Shown here one piece after another: positions 8,929 through 17,260 of a stretch of DNA of 64,000 nt. The stretch covers positions 1-64,000 of the forward strand of contig JBBQKU010000014.1 in the NCBI GenBank assembly GCA_038327195.1, in the 5' to 3' direction. Below the pieces are notes generated by a model, which saw nothing but the letters and a program-made list of their open reading frames with translations, made no database searches and was not told where the DNA came from. Both the position numbers and the translations under genes were made by a program. Source of the stretch: UBA4416 sp038327195. Its GTDB lineage: Bacteria; Bacteroidota; Bacteroidia; B-17B0; Aurantibacillaceae. Within the stretch, counting starts at the first letter, position 1, and each line of letters starts with the position of its first letter.

Positions 8929-10450
8929 CTTCACGGGAAGAAATTGAATTTTCAATTTTCTTCCCGTTTTTGTTTCCTCTCAAATCCTTATCAGTAGGGC
9001 AAAAAAGAGCAACGGCATCGTTCGTTTTGGGGGTTCGATACTCGTTATTTTCAAAAGTCAGTTTTTCGGGGAACATCGAACCTATTATCTTTTGTTTTAT
9101 CTCCGTATTCTTTGAAACGTAGTATTTATCAAGGTTTAGTATCAAATCAAGACAATCATCAATCTTGCTATCGTAGTTTTCAATACCTTGACGAAATTGG
9201 GTTTTCTCTCTGTTTAATTTATCCAATTCAGTTTCAATTTCTACTTTCATTTCTTTATAATCGCTTGCCGAAAATTCGCCATCAAGCATCATATCTTTTG
9301 CGTTTTTTAAGCGTTGTTTTTGTTTACCAATGGCTTTTGAAATATTTTCAAGTTCTTGCCTGCCTGCCGAATTATTTTGCTTTAATTCTTGTTTTAAGAT
9401 AGCACCATACAATTTTATAATTTGTGGGTTAGCTTTATAAGTTGCCAAGTAAGGTATAATCTCTGCATTTATTATTTCTGCCTTTTTTCGTTCCTTACAA
9501 CCATTACTGCAATGGTAATAAAAGAAACGATTACCAAAACGATTACGAGAAGCTGATGCCGTTAGTGTTCTTTTACATTGTGGGCATGACAAATAACCTC
9601 TTAAAGGAAATTCATCTCTAACTGTTTGAAGTTTGTTTGGCAATTTTCTTTTTCGGCCCTCTAATAAATCCTGAACAATATAAAATGTGTCTTCATCAAT
9701 AATTGGCTTATGATTACCATCAACCCATATTGCAGGTTCATCTTTATATGCGGGAACAAATACTTTGCCTATGTAACCTTTGTTTCTAAGTAAAAACCAA
9801 AACGAATTACGCTCAGATTTTAATCCTTGCTTGTTTTATTTTTTTCGTAATTCCTCCATATTGTACAAGCCAGTAGCATATTCAGAGAAGGCTAATCGAA
9901 TTAACTCTTCTTTTTCGCCACCTTCAGGGGCAATTATTGGGCGGTTATTCTCATCACGAGTATTGATGTAACCTTTTAAACAAGCACCTAACCAACGCCC
10001 TTCTTTTTTGCCCCTACGCATTCCGTGAAATACGTTTAATGCTCTACGGTCGTTATCCACTTCAGGAGCGGCAAGGTAAATCGCCAACATAATTTTACTT
10101 TCAGGAATTTCAAAATCTAAAGGTTGTTCAATAGATTGTGGTTCTACACCTAATTTTTTTAAATCACGAATAGTAATGTATGCCTCTGCTACGTTACGAG
10201 AAAATCTATCCCATTTTAAAAACAAGATATTATCAACGTAACCGCTGTTCTTTTTAATGAACTGCATAATGTTGAGCCATTGGGGACGATTGAAAGTTTT
10301 ACCACTCTCATCATCGTGATAAAAACCTACGATTTCAATGTTGTTATTTTCACAATACTTATGGAGCTTATCTTTTTGGTCTGATGGACTATATCCGTTG
10401 TTTTGTTCATCTGTTGATACACGAGTGTATATGATAGCTCTTCTTTTCAT
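8897..10450 (-). pseudogene. large serine recombinase, interrupted by an in-frame TAA
   Basis: The reading frame encodes about 517 residues but is split by one TAA at 9836-9838. The N-terminal part (9836-10450, 204 aa) is the resolvase domain with catalytic Ser12 in YTRVSTDEQ and the arginine-bearing KWDRFSRN block. After the stop the same frame stays open (NKQGLKSERNSFW, GYIGKVFVPA), through a zinc ribbon (CPQCKRTL then HCSNGCKERKK) and a coiled coil. The tail ends VAPSGIEPES, which is only the antisense of the tRNA-Arg gene. The enzyme would integrate or excise the island through a 5'-phosphoserine link. With the stop it is probably inactive unless read through; the two halves might also be made separately. 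Confidence 0.85.
8933..8972 (+). terminator. terminator of tRNA-Arg
   Basis: An inverted repeat running from ACGGGAAGAA to TTCTTCCCGT, with AATTG/CAATT extending the stem and one bulge, followed by TTTTTG. It starts 5 bp past the tRNA and lies inside the 3' part of the recombinase frame. Confidence 0.75.
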
Positions 10451-10460
10451 AGTATTGTGT

Positions 10461-10673
10461 TTAAGGGTTTCCTTTGTTTTTTATTTCTGTTGTGTTGGTT
10501 ATATTTAGCGGAGTTGCATTTTTATCAATGGCATCAATAGCAATATGTGCCATGTGATACAACCAATCTCTCAATATCAAAACTTCATCATCAGTATAAC
10601 ATAAGCCATCTGTATTGAGTATTTTTTTACACTCAATTACCGATAGTTTTTTATTTTCTGCAACTAATTTCAT
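10461..10673 (-). CDS. small recombinase-associated protein
   Basis: A 70-aa protein ending 10 bp before the recombinase start on the same strand. It has a central acidic/helical block (ECKKILNTDGLCYTDDEVLILRDWLYHMAHI). Small proteins with a similar ILN..GxxYTDEEV.xIRxxLY pattern often sit just upstream of serine recombinases in Bacteroidota, so it may be a co-factor or directionality protein. No biochemical function can be assigned from the sequence. Confidence 0.6.
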   Translation of the reverse strand: MKLVAENKKLSVIECKKILNTDGLCYTDDEVLILRDWLYHMAHIAIDAIDKNATPLNITNTTEIKNKGNP

Positions 10674-10679
10674 TACTAA

Positions 10680-10877
10680 TTAGTTGCTAAAAAATGAGAT
10701 TAATACTAAAAAAAGAACGTGTGTATTAAAATAAATAACACCTTCTAAACACAATGCAAGTATAATGATTATCAATGAGTTAAGTAAATTAAAAATAACA
10801 AAACAATCAACATAAAACATATTTAATGCTTGCTGTTGAGTTGAATAAAATTTTATTTTTTGAGTTACTGTAATCAT
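10680..10877 (-). CDS. possible small membrane protein
   Basis: An open frame of 65 codons ending 6 bp upstream of the small recombinase-associated gene. It has two hydrophobic stretches (CFVIFNLLNSLIIIILALCL and NTHVLFLVLISFF). No family is recognised. AT-rich DNA easily gives hydrophobic frames by chance; only its position in line with the two downstream genes argues that it is real. Confidence 0.25.
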   Translation of the reverse strand: MITVTQKIKFYSTQQQALNMFYVDCFVIFNLLNSLIIIILALCLEGVIYFNTHVLFLVLISFFSN

Positions 10878-11332
10878 TATTTGCCTTATGAGAAGACAAA
10901 TATGGTTTAGCTTTTTAACCCCGAATTAAAAATGTAGGATAGCAATAGATAACTCGTATTAAAACTGGAAAATCGTGATTTAATTTTATTGATTTTTTAT
11001 TGTCCAATTTAAAATATAGTTATGTACTATTTAAAAAACTATTGAATAAAATTGAAAATCATTGAATAACATTTAACCTCTAATCAAACATAGCCAGTTC
11101 GGGATATTCAAATGGTGTTTGTACATCTATTTTATCAGGGTTTTGGTTACCATTGGTAATTAATTTTGAGATGTATTATTACAATTAGAGCCGACCCTAA
11201 AACAACGCCTACTTAACCCTTTTAAATCTATAACTAAGGTAATTTACAAAGGCATACTCTTAAACCGTTTAATAAGGCATAATAAAATTGGAAATTTTGG
11301 GGGAACGTATGTGTCTTCACTCGCATAAAATT
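10878..11332. other. 455-bp intergenic stretch without a recognisable gene
   Basis: AT-rich DNA between the recombinase module and the first lanthipeptide precursor gene. No frame of convincing length or content is seen. A moderately GC-richer patch at about 11080-11320 could be the remains of a decayed gene, but no family is recognisable. Confidence 0.5.
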
Positions 11333-11369
11333 AAAAAAGGCAATTCTCAATTTCAGAATTGCCTTTTTT
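11333..11369 (-). terminator. strong terminator after the first lanthipeptide precursor gene
   Basis: A perfect 15-bp inverted repeat (AAAAAAGGCAATTCT at 11333-11347, AGAATTGCCTTTTTT at 11355-11369) with a 7-nt loop. It gives a U-run on both strands. It lies 31 bp beyond the stop of the minus-strand precursor gene. Confidence 0.85.
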
Positions 11370-11399
11370 GATTTAATACACTAAATCGCTATTTTACGT

Positions 11400-11600
11400 T
11401 TAGTTCTGTTTAGTTTTTGACCCACTTCCAGTTCTAAGTGTTGTTACAACAATAGTAGTTTGACAATTAGTAGAAGTTGTAGTATTCCCTGGGTCGGTCT
11501 CTGTTCCACCTCCAATGAGCATACGCTGTTGGGTTTCATTTAAAACAGTAACTGTTTCTTTGTTTAAAACAAGCTTTTTAAAATTATTTTTATTTTTCAT
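11400..11600 (-). CDS. lanthipeptide precursor 1 (Thr-rich core, one Cys)
   Basis: A 66-aa precursor. The leader FKKLVLNKETVTVLNETQQRM matches the Bacteroidota class I lanthipeptide leader pattern (KLxLNKETIxxLNxxQxxxxxGG) and ends in GGG, the expected cut site for the C39 peptidase of the exporter. The core of about 34 residues is very rich in dehydratable residues (12 Thr, 3 Ser) but has a single Cys, so at most one lanthionine ring can form. The frame is open for 12 codons upstream, but the ATG at 11600 gives the canonical leader. It is transcribed away from the rest of the locus and has its own terminator. Confidence 0.8.
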   Translation of the reverse strand: MKNKNNFKKLVLNKETVTVLNETQQRMLIGGGTETDPGNTTTSTNCQTTIVVTTLRTGSGSKTKQN

Positions 11601-11826
11601 AATGTTTTTATTTACATCAAATATCGTATAAAACAAACTAAGTTTTAAATTATTTTTTTAAATTATTTTTTGAATAGAGTTATTTATTGTTTGCATAGTA
11701 AATGTTACAGTTCAAATAATTAATTTTTAATTGTAAATTTTTATCTTAATGAAATTCATATAAGAATTTCTTTTAGCTGAAAATTATTCTATCTTGGAAA
11801 AAAATTAATCGAATTAAGTTTGTTCG

Positions 11827-11839
11827 GGTTATTATAACC
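11827..11839. promoter_or_regulatory. 13-bp perfect palindrome before the first kinase gene
   Basis: GGTTATTATAACC, two 6-bp arms around a central T, ends 10 bp before the start codon of the kinase gene. Its position over the leader or promoter suggests an operator, possibly for the locus's own regulator. No experiment or known consensus supports a specific protein. Confidence 0.4.
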
Positions 11840-11849
11840 TTAATGTAAA

Positions 11850-12863
11850 ATGAAAATTTCAAAAGAAATATTATATAGACATTGTTTAATTTGGTTTTTT
11901 CTAATTTGTTATATTATTTATTCAGATGTAGTAGAGGGGCTGATTATCGCAAAATCAATTTATATTCTTTTATTTCTATTAAATTGTTCTATTTGTTATT
12001 ATTCATTATTGCTTTTTATATTCCCATTAAGACGCAGTAATAAATATGCTTTTATTTTTTGGCTAATTTCAGTAACCGTCTTCTTTATAAGTTATGATTT
12101 TATTCATGTTAAAATCATATTACCTTATTTTTCTGCGAAAACCCCTAGAGCAATATTACCAATGTTTGAGTTTATAAAAAGTTCATTATTATTTTATTTA
12201 TTTGTTTTTATATCTTCATTAGGTTCATACTTAAATAGGATGAGTATTTTAAGGTTTAAGAAAATAGCGGAAAAAGAAAAACAAATTATGGAGCTAGAAT
12301 TAGGGGTGCTTAAAGACCAATTTAATTCTCATCTGACATTTAATTTTTTAAATTTTTGCTATTCAAAAACACTCCCTTTATCACAAAAAGCATCAGAGTC
12401 CATAGAATCATTTTCTGAAATGCTACGCTATTCTTTGATAATGAAGCCAAGCCGCCGAATAGCTTTGATTGAGGAGGTTGAATATATTAAGAATTTCATT
12501 AGAGTTCAAAAATGTATATCAACGGATGTATTTGTTGATTTTAATATTATTGGAAATCTTGCTGAATTTAATATTATACCAATGATACTTTCCGTTTTTA
12601 TAGAAAATTCGTTCAAACACGGAGTAATTAATAACTCGAAAAAACCAATATTAATAACAATGGAAAAATTAAACGATATTTTTCTTTTCGATATAATCAA
12701 TACTAAAACAAATCAAAAAATAATTTTTAAAACAGGTGTTGGAATAGAAAATACCAAAGAGATATTAAATTTATTTTATCCTCAATCGTACACTTTAGTT
12801 ATTAATGAAACAGAAACCACTTATAGTGTAAAATTACATTTGAAAAACACAAAAACAGTATGA
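11850..12863 (+). CDS. LytS/AlgZ-type sensor histidine kinase 1
   Basis: A 337-aa membrane kinase. There are four predicted membrane segments in residues 12-125, a short coiled coil (about 136-157), then a His_kinase domain (PF06580-type) with the phospho-acceptor H161 in DQFNSHLTFNFLN. The family consensus is FNPHFLFN, so Pro is replaced by Ser here. An HATPase region follows, with the N-box IPMILSVFIENSFKHG and a G-box GVGIENTKEIL. It lacks an obvious extracytoplasmic sensor domain. The start of the next gene overlaps its stop (ATGA), and a second kinase and a LytTR regulator follow, so it is part of the lanthipeptide regulatory operon. Confidence 0.87.
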   Translation: MKISKEILYRHCLIWFFLICYIIYSDVVEGLIIAKSIYILLFLLNCSICYYSLLLFIFPLRRSNKYAFIFWLISVTVFFISYDFIHVKIILPYFSAKTPRAILPMFEFIKSSLLFYLFVFISSLGSYLNRMSILRFKKIAEKEKQIMELELGVLKDQFNSHLTFNFLNFCYSKTLPLSQKASESIESFSEMLRYSLIMKPSRRIALIEEVEYIKNFIRVQKCISTDVFVDFNIIGNLAEFNIIPMILSVFIENSFKHGVINNSKKPILITMEKLNDIFLFDIINTKTNQKIIFKTGVGIENTKEILNLFYPQSYTLVINETETTYSVKLHLKNTKTV

Positions 12864-15082
12864 AAATAAAATATTTAAGTAATAAATCAGCATCATATTT
12901 AGTTAGCTTATCATGCTTTTTATTTACTAGTTGCACCAATAAAAATGAGAAAGCAAGCCATCAATTAAATTACCCATTACTTAAACCCAATGTGTTTACA
13001 GAAACGATTTATAAAAAAAACATAACGGATAGTTATCGTTTTTTAGAAACAGATACAGGTTATTTAGTTAAGCAATGGATAGATAAAGAAAATAAGCTAT
13101 ATGATTCTGTTTTTGAAAAAATCTCTTTTAGAAATGCTATCACTAAAAAGGTAGAAAAATACATTTACTCTTCTAATATAAGAGGCGGTTTCCCAAGAAT
13201 GGCGGGTAAAAAACTATTTTTTTTAAGAATAGACATTGAAAAAGCTATTCAAAAGATAGTCTATAAAGATAGTCTGTTAGCAAAAGATGTTCAAATTTTC
13301 AGTACCGAATCCTTAACAGAAAAAGAGAAAGCATATTCAATTGACTTTTTTGAACCATCAACAGACGGCAAATTCTTAGTTTTGGGACTATCTTCAAATG
13401 GAGATGAAATGACTGAAATGAAGGTAATAGATGTAAATAGGAAATTATTATTACCAGATTTAATTAAACGAGCTACTTATGGCTTTCCCGTGTGGTTACC
13501 GAATAAAAATGCCTTTTTTTACACACAACTTAAAGAAATCAAAACAGAGGATGATATAAATACCATGTACGAAAATTCAGTGGTTAAATTGCACTTTTTA
13601 AATACAAATGCAATAAATGACAAAGTGGTATTTTCTAAACAAAAAAATCAAGATTTACCTTTAGTAAACATTGATTTATCAAATATAAGTGCTTATCCCT
13701 ATTCTAATAAGCTATTAGCCTCAGTTCAAAGAGGTTCTACATTATATACCACTTTATATTACACCGCAACTACAAATAATTCTATTAGCTATACATTAAA
13801 TGATATTACTAATTGGATAAATATTTGTAACGCAGATGAAAAAGTAACCGTATTTACGTTAAAAGGAAATGATGTTTATGCACTAAGTTTTAAAGATAAT
13901 CCCAATGGAACTTTAGTGAAGTTTGAACTAACAAATATGCTCATTAAAAAAACTGTTTTATTAGAGGGTAAGGAATCCGTTTTAGAAGACATTATCCAAA
14001 CAGATAATGCTTTATATATAAAGAAATTAAAAAATGGAATAAGCTCAGTTTTACAACTAGACTTTAAAACAGCGAAACTTTCAATGTTGAAATTGCCATT
14101 TAATGGTTATGTTAATTTAAAACCATTTTTTGGTGTCCCAACATCTTACTTAGCTTCAAAAGATTTATTTTTTTCAATAGAATCTTGGGATAAAGAAATA
14201 GGTATCTATAAGTATGATTTTAATACAAACCAAACACTAAAAACAGATTTAAGAAAACAAGGTGAATTTGGAAACATGAATAACATTATTGTTGAAGAAA
14301 TTGAAGTTCAAGGGCACGATGGAGAAATGATTCCTTTAAGTATAGTATATCAAAAAGGGATTGCATTTAATGGTCAAAATCCAACAATTATGGAGGCATA
14401 CGGTGCGTATGGCTTATCTCTTAATTCTTATTTTGACCTTTCTCGTATGGCATGGTTAAACTTGGGAGGGATTTACGCTATTGCTCATGTGCGTGGTGGC
14501 GGTGAAAAAGGCGATTCTTGGTACAAAGGGGGATTTAAAAAAACTAAAGCAAATAGTTGGAAAGACTTTATATCATGCGCCGAATTTTTAATTCAAAAAA
14601 AATACACCTCTTCCGAAAAATTAGCAGCAAAAGGAGAAAGCGCAGGAGGAATAACAATTGGTCGTGCAATCACAGATAAGCCAAATCTTTTTAAAGTGGC
14701 GATACTTAATGTGGGCGCATTAAACACATTAAGAATCGAAAACACAAATAATACCTTTGCTGTTTCGGAGTTTGGTACTGTTAAAGATTCCTTAGAATTT
14801 GAATATTTATACGAAATGGATGTTTTCCATCATATTAAAGAAGGGGTTACCTACCCCGCCTTATTAGTAACCGCTGGCTTAAATGACGTTAGAGTAAATT
14901 GGTGGCAACCAGCAAAAGTAGTGGCTCAGTTTCAACGATACTCTACACAAAATAGTAATGTTATATTATTTAATATAAATACGTCGGGTCATTCTGGAGA
15001 ACCAAATATTGCAAAAGAAGATGCTGATATTTATTCTTTTTTATTATGGCAGTTAAATCACAAACCTATTAATATAAATTGA
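12860..15082 (+). CDS. lipoprotein prolyl oligopeptidase (S9A family)
   Basis: A 740-aa serine peptidase. The N-terminus has a lipobox (CFLFTSC, acylated Cys at about 25), so it should be membrane-anchored in the cell envelope. A propeller region (about 50-470) precedes the alpha/beta-hydrolase domain with the nucleophile Ser594 in GESAGG, Asp in AGLNDVRV and His in TSGHSGEP; the triad is complete. The HVRGGGEKGDSW motif is typical of S9A enzymes, which cut after proline in short peptides. It sits between two kinase genes and overlaps both by 1-4 bp. Prolyl oligopeptidases mature class III lanthipeptides in other bacteria, so a role in peptide trimming, signal turnover or self-protection is plausible but inferred. 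Confidence 0.88.
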   Translation: MKIKYLSNKSASYLVSLSCFLFTSCTNKNEKASHQLNYPLLKPNVFTETIYKKNITDSYRFLETDTGYLVKQWIDKENKLYDSVFEKISFRNAITKKVEKYIYSSNIRGGFPRMAGKKLFFLRIDIEKAIQKIVYKDSLLAKDVQIFSTESLTEKEKAYSIDFFEPSTDGKFLVLGLSSNGDEMTEMKVIDVNRKLLLPDLIKRATYGFPVWLPNKNAFFYTQLKEIKTEDDINTMYENSVVKLHFLNTNAINDKVVFSKQKNQDLPLVNIDLSNISAYPYSNKLLASVQRGSTLYTTLYYTATTNNSISYTLNDITNWINICNADEKVTVFTLKGNDVYALSFKDNPNGTLVKFELTNMLIKKTVLLEGKESVLEDIIQTDNALYIKKLKNGISSVLQLDFKTAKLSMLKLPFNGYVNLKPFFGVPTSYLASKDLFFSIESWDKEIGIYKYDFNTNQTLKTDLRKQGEFGNMNNIIVEEIEVQGHDGEMIPLSIVYQKGIAFNGQNPTIMEAYGAYGLSLNSYFDLSRMAWLNLGGIYAIAHVRGGGEKGDSWYKGGFKKTKANSWKDFISCAEFLIQKKYTSSEKLAAKGESAGGITIGRAITDKPNLFKVAILNVGALNTLRIENTNNTFAVSEFGTVKDSLEFEYLYEMDVFHHIKEGVTYPALLVTAGLNDVRVNWWQPAKVVAQFQRYSTQNSNVILFNINTSGHSGEPNIAKEDADIYSFLLWQLNHKPININ

Positions 15083-16119
15083 TGAGGGAAATCAATTTTA
15101 TATTATTTCCAAAAAAAGAGATTAAAGGACATATACTTGCATGGCTTTTAATAACACTATTGGTTTGCCTAATTGACCCAGTTATAGGCGATTTTAAAAC
15201 GCAGTTAATCGGTACAGTTTTAATTATGATAGCCTATATGTTCGTTTATTACATAAGTTTTTTTTACCTTTTTCATTTTAAGCGTTTACACAAAACGGCA
15301 GCTTACTTAATTTTCACGTCCTTAGCCTTTTTTGCATATACTGCAATTAATTTTTTTAATTTAAGTTATATCTTATCACTATTAAATTTTGATAGCTTAT
15401 TGGATGCCTCTATTATTTTTGATTGGGGAATGAGTTGTTTAATCTTATTTTCTATTGTATCGGTTATTGCTTATGGATTTTATCAAACGAAAATGAGTAT
15501 TTACAAACTCCATGTAGAGTATGAAAAAGAAAAAATAATTATGAACAAAGAGTTAGGGTTTTATAAGAGTCAGTTTAATCCCCACATTACATTTAATTTT
15601 TTAAATTATTGTTACAGTTTTTTGAATAAAGCTTCTAGTAGTTCAGCCGACGTTATAGAATTATTTTCAGGTATGTTAAGATATACAACAAATAATAAGG
15701 CAGATAAATTAGTATTAATAGCAGATGAAATAATGTACATAAATAACTTTATTACACTGAAAAAAAAATTAAGCAACGATGTATTTATTGTATTTGATGT
15801 TATTGGCAATACAGAAAAAATAGAAATTCTACCCCGAATACTCATTTCATTTGTTGAAAATGCTTTTAAGCATGGGGAGAGTAATTTTGAAAAAAATCCA
15901 ATTCGTATGATATTAAATTTATCTGATTCAAAAATTCAATTTCAAGTATGTAATATTAAAAATTCATCAAAAAACAAACCTTTATCAACAGGAATTGGTC
16001 AGTTGAATGTAAAAAAACATTTGGATTTATTTTATAAAAACAACTATCAGCTATTAGTTACTGAAACTTTAAATGAATACACCACAACCTTAATAATTAA
16101 CAAAAAAAATAAAATATGA
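15082..16119 (+). CDS. LytS/AlgZ-type sensor histidine kinase 2
   Basis: A 345-aa membrane kinase of the same design as the kinase at 11850, sharing VKNH-type spacing and the motif SQFNPHITFNFLNYCYS. Four membrane segments lie in residues 15-135, the phospho-acceptor is H168, the N-box is ILISFVENAFKHG, and the G-box region is STGIGQLNVKKHL. The ATG overlaps the peptidase stop (TGATG), and its own stop overlaps the regulator start (ATGA). The two kinases are paralogues, probably from a duplication, and may form a heterodimer or sense separate inputs for the one response regulator. Confidence 0.88.
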   Translation: MREINFILFPKKEIKGHILAWLLITLLVCLIDPVIGDFKTQLIGTVLIMIAYMFVYYISFFYLFHFKRLHKTAAYLIFTSLAFFAYTAINFFNLSYILSLLNFDSLLDASIIFDWGMSCLILFSIVSVIAYGFYQTKMSIYKLHVEYEKEKIIMNKELGFYKSQFNPHITFNFLNYCYSFLNKASSSSADVIELFSGMLRYTTNNKADKLVLIADEIMYINNFITLKKKLSNDVFIVFDVIGNTEKIEILPRILISFVENAFKHGESNFEKNPIRMILNLSDSKIQFQVCNIKNSSKNKPLSTGIGQLNVKKHLDLFYKNNYQLLVTETLNEYTTTLIINKKNKI

Positions 16120-16832
16120 TTACTTGCATTATTATAGATGACCAAATAGAAGCCATTGAAATAATAGAAAGACACATTAAAAATAAACCAGAATTAACTC
16201 TAATTAAAACGTTTCTTAATCCAATAGAAGCGCTTAGATATTTGGGAGAGGCGAAAATTGACATTGTATTTATTGATGTACAAATGCCACATATAAATGG
16301 ACTTGATTTTATTGAAAGTTTGAGAGCGAAAAAAGGGAGCGATTTACCAAAATTTGTATTAATAACAGGTTATGATAAGTATGCTCTATCTGGATTTGAA
16401 CAAGGAGTTGTAGATTATTTGTTAAAACCTGTTGGTTTTAAGCGTTTTAATATTGCGATAGACAGAATTATAAGTGCCTTACCAAAGGCAGAAAAAAAAG
16501 ATTCTATTAAAGTTGATTTCTTTTTTGCAGAAGTAAATGGTCAAAAAATCAAATTACGATTTGATGATATAGCTTATATTGAAGGTTCGGGTAATTACAT
16601 TACTGTTTTTGGTATTAACATAAAAGCAATATTTTATCAATCGCTTTCAGGTATAACGGAACAGATGCAAAGTGGAAATTTCATAAGGGTTCATAAATCT
16701 TATATTGTATCCATAAAATATATCAGTGCAATTAAGGGTAACGAAATTTTTATTGTTTACAACGAAACAAAAACAACAATTCCGATTGGAGCGACGTTTA
16801 AAGAAAGCTTAATGTCCGCTTTAGGGCTTTAA
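16116..16832 (+). CDS. LytTR-family response regulator
   Basis: A 238-aa AlgR/AgrA-type regulator. The receiver (1-120) has acidic residues IIIDDQ, the phospho-acceptor Asp in VFIDVQMP, the Thr in LITGYD and the Lys in LLKPVG. The LytTR DNA-binding domain (about 135-238) shows KLRFDDIAYIEGSGNYITVF and FIRVHKSYIVSIKYISAI, the normal signatures. It should be phosphorylated by the two kinases in the same operon. The likely target is the promoter of the precursor gene 150 bp downstream, where a strong inverted repeat is seen. Confidence 0.92.
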   Translation: MITCIIIDDQIEAIEIIERHIKNKPELTLIKTFLNPIEALRYLGEAKIDIVFIDVQMPHINGLDFIESLRAKKGSDLPKFVLITGYDKYALSGFEQGVVDYLLKPVGFKRFNIAIDRIISALPKAEKKDSIKVDFFFAEVNGQKIKLRFDDIAYIEGSGNYITVFGINIKAIFYQSLSGITEQMQSGNFIRVHKSYIVSIKYISAIKGNEIFIVYNETKTTIPIGATFKESLMSALGL

Positions 16833-16924
16833 TTTTTCTGTAATGTTAAAACTAATGTTTACATAGCCTAAGCCCATGTTTAAATAATTTATTTTTTGGT
16901 TCAACTAGCTTTAATTTTATTTAC

Positions 16925-16950
16925 AAAGTTAAAAGCTGTTTTTTAACTTT
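16925..16950. promoter_or_regulatory. 10-bp perfect inverted repeat, candidate LytTR operator
   Basis: AAAGTTAAAA and TTTTAACTTT separated by 6 bp (GCTGTT), 36 bp upstream of the second precursor gene. Each arm resembles a LytTR half-site core (GTTNA), though LytTR sites are more often direct repeats. It could instead be a weak terminator of the regulator gene, but no uninterrupted U-run follows. A second small inverted repeat, CCTGT/ACAGG, lies at 16958-16977. Confidence 0.4.
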
Positions 16951-16985
16951 AAATCTTCCTGTATATCGGTAAACAGGGTAATACA

Positions 16986-17168
16986 ATGAAAAAAGTGAAA
17001 TTTGAAGGGAAACTTTCGTTAAACAAAGAAACAATTGCAAAATTAAATGACGCTCAAATGAAAAATGTTAATGGTGGAGCAACCGAATGGACAGGTGGCG
17101 CATGTTTCTTTTCTTTAAGAACATGCAACATCGAAAATTGTAATTGTATTAAGACATCAAAGGCATAA
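16986..17168 (+). CDS. lanthipeptide precursor 2 (four-Cys core)
   Basis: A 60-aa precursor. The leader (KLSLNKETIAKLNDAQMKNVNGG, residues 9-31; first part KLSLNKETIAKLND) is an almost exact match to the Bacteroidota class I lanthipeptide leader and ends at a double Gly. The 29-residue core carries 4 Cys, 4 Thr and 2 Ser, so up to four rings are possible if all Cys react; the CNIENCNC cluster would give tightly packed rings. It is on the same strand as the downstream lanC, lanB and exporter genes and is the most likely main product of this locus. Confidence 0.9.
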   Translation: MKKVKFEGKLSLNKETIAKLNDAQMKNVNGGATEWTGGACFFSLRTCNIENCNCIKTSKA

Positions 17169-17260
17169 TTTGAATCCTATTTAAACCCTACTAATATTAA
17201 ATTATATGTAGGGTTTAATTTCTACCAACCAACTATTATTTTTAAATTAAAAAAACACTC

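Noticed and set aside
8761..8997. 78-codon frame across tRNA-Arg on the plus strand
   Set aside because: It reads through the tRNA and the terminator hairpin and has no protein-like composition.
9836..9838. Frameshift in the recombinase
   Set aside because: Both halves are in the same frame and the DNA between them stays open in that frame; a single TAA explains the split.
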